37,060 nt of DNA from Verrucomicrobiota bacterium. GTDB lineage: Bacteria; Verrucomicrobiota; Verrucomicrobiia; Limisphaerales; SIBE01. The translations under genes were made by a program, and so were the position numbers. This document shows positions 16,686 through 23,751 of this stretch, one piece after another (the stretch's first letter is position 1; each line of letters begins with the position of its first letter). The notes beneath the pieces were generated by a model. It was not told where the DNA came from and made no database searches. It saw only the letters and a list, made by a program, of their open reading frames with translations. The stretch spans positions 1 to 37,060 of the forward strand of contig VHCZ01000032.1 in NCBI GenBank assembly GCA_016871535.1, written 5' to 3'.

Positions 16686-17455
16686 GCGCGCAAAAATCCG
16701 GCTTGCTGCTCCGCTTCGATTGTTTCCACGCCGGCGGAACGGAGCACTTTGATGGTGGCGAACGTCCGCGTCTCCGGGTTCACGCCGCCGGTGGCGGAAT
16801 CGAATTCCGACGCGACCATGAGCAGGCGCAGGGCGAACTGCACGGCCTGGGGCAGTTGCATCTCCGAGGGCTTTGGCCCGCCGTGCCTCTCCTGAAAACT
16901 GAGAATGCTTCGGATGGTGCCGGAGCCGGAACCGGAAGCCGCGTAGCCGACCGCGTGAAACTGCGCGCCCAGCGGATCGTAGAAATAAATCTTGGCGCGA
17001 GCTGGAGCAGTCGCGTGGTCCAGACCGGCAAAGAGCGGCATGACGACGCCGATGCCTTGCATTGTCATGGGAAGGTTCTCGCGCAGCAGCCGCGCCAGCG
17101 CCCGGACTTTGGCGGGCAGACTGAGCGGCTGCAATTGGCTTCGCCGATAGTATTCGAAGGAAGTTTGCAGCACTCGCGCCATTTCGAACGCCGTGGCCGG
17201 CACTCCCGCGATGGCGAGAAGCGAGGTGGCATCGATCTCGATGACTTTGTCCACGCGATCGGTGACGATGATGTTCCCGGCAGTGGCCCTGCGATCGCCC
17301 GCCATCAAGATGCCGTCGGCGAAATGGAAGGCGAAGACAGTTGTGGCTTGAGTCTGAACGGGAGCGGAAAGAGAAACATCGCCTCGCAGCGGCGGCACCT
17401 GGCGGGCCGCGAGCAAGGAGAGAAAATCGCCGGCAATCGGCGCGGGATCGCTCAT
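16682..17455 (-). CDS. prcB: Proteasome beta subunit (catalytic)
   Basis: This is the 257-residue threonine protease subunit of the inner rings. A propeptide of 37 residues precedes TTVFAFHFADGILMAGDRR. With Thr38 taken as mature Thr1, Asp54 falls exactly at position 17 and Lys70 (TDRVDKVIEI) exactly at 33, completing the known catalytic set. GYAASGSGSGT and EFDSATGG provide the later conserved Ser and Asp residues. The residue before Thr1 is Ala instead of the usual Gly, so autoprocessing is predicted at Ala37-Thr38. Start and stop overlap the UBact stop and the prcA start by 4 bases each. Its position immediately after the modifier gene is typical of pup-prcB loci. Confidence 0.95.
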   Translation of the reverse strand: MSDPAPIAGDFLSLLAARQVPPLRGDVSLSAPVQTQATTVFAFHFADGILMAGDRRATAGNIIVTDRVDKVIEIDATSLLAIAGVPATAFEMARVLQTSFEYYRRSQLQPLSLPAKVRALARLLRENLPMTMQGIGVVMPLFAGLDHATAPARAKIYFYDPLGAQFHAVGYAASGSGSGTIRSILSFQERHGGPKPSEMQLPQAVQFALRLLMVASEFDSATGGVNPETRTFATIKVLRSAGVETIEAEQQAGFLRA

Positions 17456-17622
17456 TGGCCGGTGCGCTGTCGGTAGCGCTTGGCCTGATCAGGATCCACC
17501 TTGCGCATCCGCTTCAGAAGTTCTTCGACATTGGGTTTATCGACCTTGGGTGCGCTGGGGCCATCGCCGCCTCCACTCGGTCCAGGGGCGACGGGACGAG
17601 TTCTCTGAGCTTGGTCTGGCAT
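17452..17622 (-). CDS. ubact: UBact, Pup-like protein modifier (56 aa)
   Basis: I found this short gene by translating the dop-prcB gap. The reading frame of 56 codons starts at the ATG at 17622 and stops in TGA overlapping the prcB ATG. The N-terminal half is Gly/Pro-rich and disordered-looking (PVAPGPSGGGDGPSAPKV). The C-terminal half, VEELLKRMRKVDPDQAKRYR, ends in QRTGQ. This is the conserved tail of UBact, the Pup relative described in several Gram-negative phyla. The terminal residue is Gln56, so it should need deamidation to Glu by Dop before PafA can ligate it. It begins 12 bases after dop. The tail match and operon position together make the call secure. Confidence 0.95.
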   Translation of the reverse strand: MPDQAQRTRPVAPGPSGGGDGPSAPKVDKPNVEELLKRMRKVDPDQAKRYRQRTGQ

Positions 17623-17634
17623 AAAATCTACTCG

Positions 17635-19155
17635 TTAACTTGCCACGTTCCCGATGATTCGCAAATCATCCGGAGAATGGGCGGCGTCGATCACTCGAGC
17701 ATATTCCGCGACGTCGCCCGGTGCGAACAAATCCATCAGCGAGATTCTAATGGGACCATGCGTTCCTTGCAACGTAATGTGATCCCACTGGGCGGAGATC
17801 ACCGCCGAAGCGAATTTCTGGATGCACCGGCCCCGCACGTAGGCTCGCGTCGAAGGCGGATGCTTGACCGCGGCTCTCACTGTGCTCTCTTCCGGAACGC
17901 CCTGAAAACTGTGCGCGTGTTCCAGGCCGTAATACAAGCCTTCCGACCGGTCGAGGCGGTGATACTCCAAATCCAGACTCTGCAACCACGGATCATCGTC
18001 CGTAACTTTCTGAGCGGCCTGAAACTCGCGGACCAAAGCCAGCTTCGCGACCCAGTCCAACCGATCGCGGCATTTCATGAAGTCCGTTTCCAGATCGTCC
18101 AGCACGCGCTCCCAATCCTCAACAAGCTGCCGCTTTTCCGGGTTCGTGAGATCGCAGCCATCCTTCGCTGCCGTGAGATATTCCCGCTGAATGGACACGG
18201 CGGTTGCTTTCGCTCCACCGTCCAGCAATGTCTCCCAGCGAAACGCCGGATCGCGGGAAATCGTCGTCAGCCCGGAGAGTGGATCTGCCAGTTTGGGGTA
18301 GAGGCGCTTGGGATTCATCACCAACGCTTCCAGGGCCAGCGCCGTTGTTCCGACCTTCAAACGGGTGGCGAACGGCGACATGTTGGCGTCGCCCAAAATG
18401 ACGTGAAACCGCCGGAACGTTTTCGGATTCGCGTGCGGCTCGTCGCGGGTGTTGATGAGCGGACGCCGTTGCATGGTATCGACGCTCTGAAGTTCGCTGA
18501 AGAAATCGCTCCGTTGCGAGATTTGAAATCCTGGCGACAGAAATTTGTCTTCCGCTTCGACGGCAAACTTCCCCGTTCCGGCGAAAATCTGGCGCGTGAC
18601 CAGAAACGCCTGCATCCCGTGCGCGAGGATTTCCCAGGGCAACGCCCGAGGCAGAAGATAGTTCTCGTGGCAACCGTAGCTGTGTCCAAAGAAGTCCGTG
18701 TTGTTTTTGTAGAGCCGAACCGCGCGCTGGCGCTTCTCCGAGAGATGCTGGGCGCACGCCATCAGAATCCGCTCGCCGGCGCGGTCGTGCGCGACCAATT
18801 CGGCCAGGGTTCGGCATTCCGGCGTGCAATACTCCGGGTGCGCATGATCGTTGTAGAATCGCGCTCCGTTGCCGAGCACGAGATCGCTCTTGATTTCGAC
18901 GAAACTCAGTTCGCGCTCAGCGTCCTGGGCAAAGTATTTCGCCTCGTCGGTGTCCTGGCGAAGCTCGCGAACGCGAAAGCCCCGCATGTCCACGTGCGGA
19001 TCTTCGCTTTCATAATCCCAGCACATCCAGACGCCGGGTTCGGTGGCGCTGCGGACCAGGGCGATCGACTCGGCCACCACGTCCACTTCGCCGTCGTGCT
19101 CGGAGGTGATGCCGAACTCGGTCTCCAGTCCAAATTGGATGATGGGGGAGTTCAT
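17635..19155 (-). CDS. dop: Dop, deamidase/depupylase of the UBact modifier
   Basis: The 506-residue Dop deamidates Gln-ended modifiers and removes them from substrates. The fold matches PafA: GLETEFG at residues 9-15 and the catalytic Asp103 in FYNDHAHPEYCTPE. RLYKNNTDFFGHSYGCHENYLL, GFQISQRSDFF, INTRDEPHANPKTFRRFHVILGDANM and RLKVGTTALALEAL follow. A long insertion between WDYESEDPHVDMRGF and NGAR (about residues 50-92) corresponds to the Dop-loop and exceeds the actinobacterial version as I remember it. This loop and the HAHPEY motif separate Dop from PafA. Placement directly before the Gln-ended modifier fits a deamidase role. Confidence 0.93.
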   Translation of the reverse strand: MNSPIIQFGLETEFGITSEHDGEVDVVAESIALVRSATEPGVWMCWDYESEDPHVDMRGFRVRELRQDTDEAKYFAQDAERELSFVEIKSDLVLGNGARFYNDHAHPEYCTPECRTLAELVAHDRAGERILMACAQHLSEKRQRAVRLYKNNTDFFGHSYGCHENYLLPRALPWEILAHGMQAFLVTRQIFAGTGKFAVEAEDKFLSPGFQISQRSDFFSELQSVDTMQRRPLINTRDEPHANPKTFRRFHVILGDANMSPFATRLKVGTTALALEALVMNPKRLYPKLADPLSGLTTISRDPAFRWETLLDGGAKATAVSIQREYLTAAKDGCDLTNPEKRQLVEDWERVLDDLETDFMKCRDRLDWVAKLALVREFQAAQKVTDDDPWLQSLDLEYHRLDRSEGLYYGLEHAHSFQGVPEESTVRAAVKHPPSTRAYVRGRCIQKFASAVISAQWDHITLQGTHGPIRISLMDLFAPGDVAEYARVIDAAHSPDDLRIIGNVAS

Positions 19156-19238
19156 GCGGAGTGCCGGGACGCAGAGATCGGATTCATGCGCTCCAGTGAA
19201 ATCGTCGCAGGCGGTCTCGGCTTCACGGAGCGACTCGC

Positions 19239-20948
19239 CTAGACGATGCCGCTGCCGAGCGACTCGCTTTTGCGCGGCCGCACCGGGCCCAGACGAACGA
19301 CATTGTCCGGGTCGAAATCAGTCAGTTTCAGCCAGTCCTCAGTCAGGTCAGTCGCCGGGAACAGGTCATTTTCCGCGTATTCCTTTTCCAGCGCTTGAAG
19401 CAAATCCTCCCGTGTCAAGGAGGTGGGCAACTTGGTCTCGATCGAGCGTTTGATGGCCAGACTTTTGGCGCGTTCCACGACGACGGCAATGATAGCGCCG
19501 CTGGCCAGGTCGCCGCGGTAAAGCATGTCTTTCTTCCCGCTGCGATAGACGACTTCCAGGAACTGATTCTCTGGGGTGCGATTGAACTGGGCTTGCGTCA
19601 CGGCCGCCGCCAGGTCGGTTTTCGGTTCAGCCAACGGCAAGCTCTCCCGCAAGTAGATTTCATAGATGCGTTGCGAACCGGCCAGGTCAGGCCGGCGCAC
19701 CTTGATTTTTCGATCGATGCGGCCCGGACGCAGGATGGCCGGATCGATCAAGTCGGCCCGATTCGATGCGAGGATCACGACGACATTCTGGAGCGGTTCG
19801 ATGCCGTCCATTTCCGTGCAAAACATCGGGACGAGCGTGCTGAGAATGCTGTGGTATCGTCCGGCGCGACGCGTGCCCAGAATCGACTCGGCTTCGTCAA
19901 TAAAGAGGAACGCCAGCGCCCCGTCGTTGGCGCGTTCCCGGCATTGCGAGAACAGGTCGCGAACTTGCCGCTCGGATTCGCCGACCCACATGTTCAGGAT
20001 TTCCGGCCCTTTGACGTGCAGAAAGAATTCGGGATGATCGACGCCGGTTTGAGCCTTCACTTGTTGACGGAGATTGTAGGCCGTTGCTTTTCCAAGCAAC
20101 GTCTTGCCGCAACCCGGCGGGCCGTAGAGCAGAAAACCCTTCGGCACAGAATGCTCGAAGCGTTTGAAAAGGTCGCGGTGCAGGAACGGCAGTTCGATGG
20201 TGTCGCGGATCGCTTGCACCGCTTCTTCCTGACCGCCAATCGCGCTCCACGGCAATTCGGTCACCGTTTCGAGGGAACGCTTGACGCGCTTGCCGACGCC
20301 GACCACTTCCAGCGCGACGCGCTGGTTCCCGTCGAGACGCACTTCCAAACCCGGACGCAGTTTTTCTTTGGCCAGCAATGCCGAGCGTTGGAGCACCAGC
20401 GGCATCAAGCCGCTTTCCTGGCCGATCCGCAAGCGTCCGTCCGAGAGCAATTCGTCCACGCGGACGATCGGGCCGTTGCGATCGAACCCCAGTCCCTGGA
20501 CGACGGCGAATGCCTCGTTGCAGAGCACGCGCTGGCCGAGCTGCAAACTGGAAAGCGGGATTTGCGGATCGACGCGGCAGACGTAGTCCGTGGCTCCGAT
20601 GCAGACGTGCGCTTTGTCCGGTTCCACCGGCATGAGGAACGTGCCGACGCGATAGGCCGGGGACCGCAGTTTCTCCACGATCGCATCCAGTTTCTGGATC
20701 GCTTCCTGGGCTTGATAATTGGTTTCTTCGATGGAGGAGACGCGTTCCCGCAGATACACCATGTCGAGGATCGACGGATGACGGGGCGGGAGTTTGCTGA
20801 TGATGAGATCGACGATTTGCAGCGTGGAGAGCTTTTCCATCTCCTCGTGGGAAAGCAAATCGCTCAACGGGCCTTGGCCTTCGGTCGCGCCACCCGGAAG
20901 TTTGTTCAGCGCGGACGGTGGAACTGACTTCTTTTTAGGCTCAGCCAT
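19239..20948 (-). CDS. arc: Proteasomal ATPase ARC/Mpa
   Basis: This 569-residue hexameric AAA unfoldase should recognise UBact-tagged proteins and thread them into the 20S core. A coiled coil (about residues 62-95) captures Pup-type modifiers in relatives. Tandem OB-type domains follow (about 98-225). The AAA module has Walker A GPPGCGKT (276-283), Walker B FLFIDE (347-352) and RPGRID with arginine fingers (407-412). The pore loop reads KGPEILNMWVGESE. The N-terminus has a basic, Pro-rich extension. The C-terminus ends GSGIV, without the penultimate Tyr used by mycobacterial Mpa to dock on the proteasome. It is separated from dop by 83 bases and from the upstream regulator by 56. Confidence 0.93.
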   Translation of the reverse strand: MAEPKKKSVPPSALNKLPGGATEGQGPLSDLLSHEEMEKLSTLQIVDLIISKLPPRHPSILDMVYLRERVSSIEETNYQAQEAIQKLDAIVEKLRSPAYRVGTFLMPVEPDKAHVCIGATDYVCRVDPQIPLSSLQLGQRVLCNEAFAVVQGLGFDRNGPIVRVDELLSDGRLRIGQESGLMPLVLQRSALLAKEKLRPGLEVRLDGNQRVALEVVGVGKRVKRSLETVTELPWSAIGGQEEAVQAIRDTIELPFLHRDLFKRFEHSVPKGFLLYGPPGCGKTLLGKATAYNLRQQVKAQTGVDHPEFFLHVKGPEILNMWVGESERQVRDLFSQCRERANDGALAFLFIDEAESILGTRRAGRYHSILSTLVPMFCTEMDGIEPLQNVVVILASNRADLIDPAILRPGRIDRKIKVRRPDLAGSQRIYEIYLRESLPLAEPKTDLAAAVTQAQFNRTPENQFLEVVYRSGKKDMLYRGDLASGAIIAVVVERAKSLAIKRSIETKLPTSLTREDLLQALEKEYAENDLFPATDLTEDWLKLTDFDPDNVVRLGPVRPRKSESLGSGIV

Positions 20949-21004
20949 GCCAAGAAATTAACCTGCTGTTGAACTTTTGCAAATAGTCGCTGCGGCAAAT
21001 CGCA

Positions 21005-22024
21005 CTATTTTTTGCGCGCAGGACGCAACGGGCGATTCCGCAAGATGCGCAGCGCGGCCTGCCGCACCGACGCCGCGAGCTCCGGCGGCTCGATTACGAC
21101 GGCCTGTCCGCCCCAGGCCAGAATCCACCGCTGGACTTCCACCAGGCTGGAAAGTTTCAGAGACAATTCGACGCCGCCCTCGCTCAGCTCCCGCAACCTC
21201 TGCGAGGGATGCCATTTCTTTTCACGAATATAATCGGCCACGAGTTCGCTGAATTGAATTCGAATTTGGTATTCGCCGCTTCCCGCGTGGATGCCAAAAC
21301 TGTCCTTCAACCTTCGCTCGAGCGAGAATCTCGCCGGGCGAACGAATCGCTGGCCGGTTCTCTCCACGGCCTTGATGCGTGCCGGAACGAACGTGCGGAT
21401 GTCGCGGCGGAGATGGTCGAACCCGAACAGGAACCACTCGCCGTTGACGTTGGCGAGATGATACGGATCCACGGTTCGGCGCTCCGTGTTCTTCAGGCCC
21501 GGCTTCCGATACGTCAGCACGACCCGTTCGCGTTGCGACGTGGCCTTGGCCAGCGCATCAAAGATCTCAAGGTTAAGAATCGGCTCGGCGCTCGTCCGAA
21601 ACGAAATCGTCTGCTCCCAGTCCGCCAGATTCAGCGAGACGGTTTCCGGCAGCGAAGCCGCCATTTTCTTAAACGCGCTCAGGAGCGGTTTCTCGAAACT
21701 TGTTCCGCGATACTGCTGCAGCGCTTTCTCAGCGACCAGAAGAGCAAAAAGCTCGCCTTCCGTGATCTGCAACGTTGGGAAAGATCGAACCTCCTGCGTG
21801 TAGTAGTATCCATGCCGGATGGCGTCGTACGCCAGCGGCAATTCCAGCCGTTCTCGCATGAACTCCAGGTCCCGTTGGGCGGTCTTTGAGCTGATCTCCA
21901 GCTCCAGGGAGAGCGTTTGCGTGTTGGGAAAAGTTCCTTCCTGAATCGCCTGGTGGATGCGAAGCATTCTCTCCAACGGCGCGCGGTAAAGGGGCTCCGT
22001 TCTGGCTCGCTCCGGTTTCGTCAT
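21005..22024 (-). CDS. WYL-domain transcriptional regulator (PafB/PafC-like)
   Basis: The 339-residue protein has an N-terminal winged helix-turn-helix (RMLRIHQAIQEGTFPNTQTL to RDLEFMRERLELPLAY, about residues 18-70). A WYL domain follows (about 150-230), with RVVLTYRKPGL, RRTVDPYHLANVNGEWFLFGFD and RRDIRTFVPARIKAVE, and then a C-terminal WCX-like extension. In actinobacteria PafB and PafC, also WYL proteins, lie beside pafA and control DNA-damage genes. A single WYL gene at the head of this operon suggests a related role, but that is inference. It starts 235 bases after the rho 3' end, so the operon promoter probably lies at 22025-22260. Confidence 0.82.
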   Translation of the reverse strand: MTKPERARTEPLYRAPLERMLRIHQAIQEGTFPNTQTLSLELEISSKTAQRDLEFMRERLELPLAYDAIRHGYYYTQEVRSFPTLQITEGELFALLVAEKALQQYRGTSFEKPLLSAFKKMAASLPETVSLNLADWEQTISFRTSAEPILNLEIFDALAKATSQRERVVLTYRKPGLKNTERRTVDPYHLANVNGEWFLFGFDHLRRDIRTFVPARIKAVERTGQRFVRPARFSLERRLKDSFGIHAGSGEYQIRIQFSELVADYIREKKWHPSQRLRELSEGGVELSLKLSSLVEVQRWILAWGGQAVVIEPPELAASVRQAALRILRNRPLRPARKK

Positions 22025-22260
22025 GCCGAATTCGCGGAACTCACCCTAAGGGAGCGGCCTTCAATTACAAGCGCGGAAGATCCTCGTGGTTTACCTTGGC
22101 CGTAAACCTGGGGCGAATTCAGCCGTCGGGACTTGCGCACTCCAAACACAACCCCGCCGGCGAACTCGGGGTCATTGTCAAATCTCCCTCCGGAGGAGAA
22201 CCGAGCGAAATGTCCAAACCAGCGCGCGGACAAGCTGTCCGCGCTCCTTCTTGAAACCCC
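22025..22260 (-). promoter_or_regulatory. Probable promoter region of the proteasome operon
   Basis: No gene lies here. On the minus strand there is one perfect TTGACA (22176-22181), but no good -10 box at a normal distance. CTCCCTCCGGAGGAG at about 22185-22199 is a near-perfect palindrome that could be an operator or a hairpin. The region is bounded by the rho 3' hairpin at 22224-22244. Promoter identity is inferred from gene layout only. Confidence 0.35.
22224..22244 (-). terminator. Hairpin just downstream of rho
   Basis: GCGCGGACA and TGTCCGCGC form a perfect 9-bp stem with a 3-base loop, starting 17 bases beyond the rho stop codon. There is no run of Us after it in the direction of rho, so it may be an RNA-stabilising hairpin or a repeat unit and not an intrinsic terminator. 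Confidence 0.45.
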
Positions 22261-23406
22261 TTAAACCAACTTGCTCAGCAACTCATCGTTCGTCTTGTGC
22301 TTCTTGAGGGCGGCAATCAGCGTTTCCATGGCTTCGACCGGATTCAGATCCACCATCATGCGGCGGAGCTTTCGGATCGCTTCGATGTTTTTCGACGGAA
22401 ACAACTTTTCCTCTTTGCGCGTGCCGCTCTTGGGAATGTCAATCGCGGGGAACAGGCGGCGGTCGGAGAGCTTCCGGTCCAGAATCAATTCCATGTTGCC
22501 GGTGCCTTTGAACTCCTGGAAAATCAATTCGTCCATCCGTGAACCGGTATCGACGAGCGCCGTGGCCAGGATCGTCAACGACCCGCCTTCTTCGATCTTG
22601 CGCGCAGCGGCGAACATCTTGCGGGGTATTTCCAGCGCGCGCGCGTCCACACCGCCCGTCATCGTCCGGCCGCTGCCGCCGTGCACGCTGTTGTAAGCGC
22701 GCGCGACGCGCGTGATGGAATCCAGGAGCACGAAGACGTCTTTGCTCGCTTCGACCATCCGGCGACAGCGCTCGATCATGAATCGCGACAGCCGGACGTG
22801 TGTTTCCAGGTCCATGTCATTGGAGGAGGCGACCACCTCGGCTTTGACCGAGCGTTGAAAATCCGTGACCTCTTCCGGGCGTTCATCAATGAGAAGCACG
22901 AGCACGTGCACTTCCGGATGGTTGGCAGTCACAGCGTTTGCGATCTGCTTCAAAATAGTGGTCTTGCCGCTTCGCGGCGGAGATACGATCAAACCGCGTG
23001 TGCCTTTGCCAATCGGGGTGACCAGATCGATGATCCGGGTCTCGATCAGGTCCGGCGTGGTTTCGAGGAGGAATTTCTCGTGCGGGTCGATGGTGGTGAG
23101 ATTCTCGAACCGCATGGCCTTGGTGTATTCGGAGAACGGCATGTTGTTGACCTTCTCCACCTCGCGCAGTTGCGGACTGCTCCCGCGGTGCGGCGGTTGC
23201 GTCGGCCCGTACACCAGGCAACCTTCGCGCAGGAAGTTTTTCTTGATCGTGTCCGGCGTGACGAAGATGTCCGTCGGTTTCGGTTGAAAATGATTCTCGG
23301 CCGAACGAAGAAAACCGAAGCCTTTGTCGGAAATCTCCAGATAACCGGAACCGCGTTCCTGGTTTGTCTTCGTCGTCGTTTCAGTCGCAGTACTGTTCGT
23401 ACTCAT
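22261..23406 (-). CDS. rho: Transcription termination factor Rho
   Basis: Rho is the hexameric RNA helicase that ends transcription at untranslated RNA. This 381-residue form has a short Thr-rich N-terminus, then the cold-shock-like primary RNA site (RGSGYLEISDKGFGFLR, residues 18-34), then the ATPase: Walker A SPPRSGKTT (142-150), VLLIDERPEEVTDF, DVFVLLDSITRVARAYN and GGVDARALEIPRKMF. The N-terminal helical RHO_N region found in E. coli is missing or reduced. It is a single housekeeping gene upstream of and co-oriented with the proteasome operon, with a 236-base gap. Confidence 0.96.
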   Translation of the reverse strand: MSTNSTATETTTKTNQERGSGYLEISDKGFGFLRSAENHFQPKPTDIFVTPDTIKKNFLREGCLVYGPTQPPHRGSSPQLREVEKVNNMPFSEYTKAMRFENLTTIDPHEKFLLETTPDLIETRIIDLVTPIGKGTRGLIVSPPRSGKTTILKQIANAVTANHPEVHVLVLLIDERPEEVTDFQRSVKAEVVASSNDMDLETHVRLSRFMIERCRRMVEASKDVFVLLDSITRVARAYNSVHGGSGRTMTGGVDARALEIPRKMFAAARKIEEGGSLTILATALVDTGSRMDELIFQEFKGTGNMELILDRKLSDRRLFPAIDIPKSGTRKEEKLFPSKNIEAIRKLRRMMVDLNPVEAMETLIAALKKHKTNDELLSKLV

Positions 23407-23751
23407 ATCGATGCTCTATGGTGTTCAAGCGGTGTCTGTCCCGATGCGGTGACCCAGTAATGCAGGCGCTTGAAATCTGAATTAGGGAGAACCGCAGACC
23501 CGAAATTATTTCATGTTACCCGACAAGGGGCCCAGCGGTTAGACCTGTGACACGCGGAATCTAAGCGCAAAGCCCCGCCTGTGCAACAAATATTTTCCGC
23601 TCAATTCCGCTCATTCCCGAAGATCTTGATGTGGCCACGGATGACACGCATGAGCACCGATAGGAACTTCGGTGATCCAGGTCACTCCCTTCTCCATCCG
23701 TGTGCTCCGGTGTAATCCGTGTTTAATTGTTGCGGCAGCCGCAATAGGGGC
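23407..23751. other. Gene-free rho leader region with inverted repeat
   Basis: There is no coding sequence. About 23628-23726 is an inverted repeat made of CACGGATGACACGCATGAGC on the left and CATCCGTGTGCTCCGGTGTA, ATCCGTG on the right. The remaining part (23407-23620) should hold the rho 5' leader; I see no convincing promoter boxes. Confidence 0.55.
23628..23726. repeat. CACGGATGACACGGATGAGCACGGAT-type inverted repeat
   Basis: The left arm has CCACGGATGACACGCATGAG and then CACCGATAGG; the right arm carries the complementary words CCATCCGTGTGCTCCGGTGT and AATCCGTGTTTAA. About 40 bases separate the arms. It belongs to the same style of word-built inverted repeats as 13447-13597 and 8513-8680. 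Confidence 0.7.

Noticed and set aside
14545-19155. Possibility that pafA and dop are duplicate ligases or carboxylate-amine ligases
   Set aside because: The long loop and HAHPEY in one and the VDWEV...NPFEA C-terminal domain in the other, plus linkage to UBact and prcBA, assign them as Dop and PafA.
17341-19242. 633-codon plus-strand ORF opposite dop
   Set aside because: Shadow of dop; no recognisable domain and it crosses into UBact and prcB.
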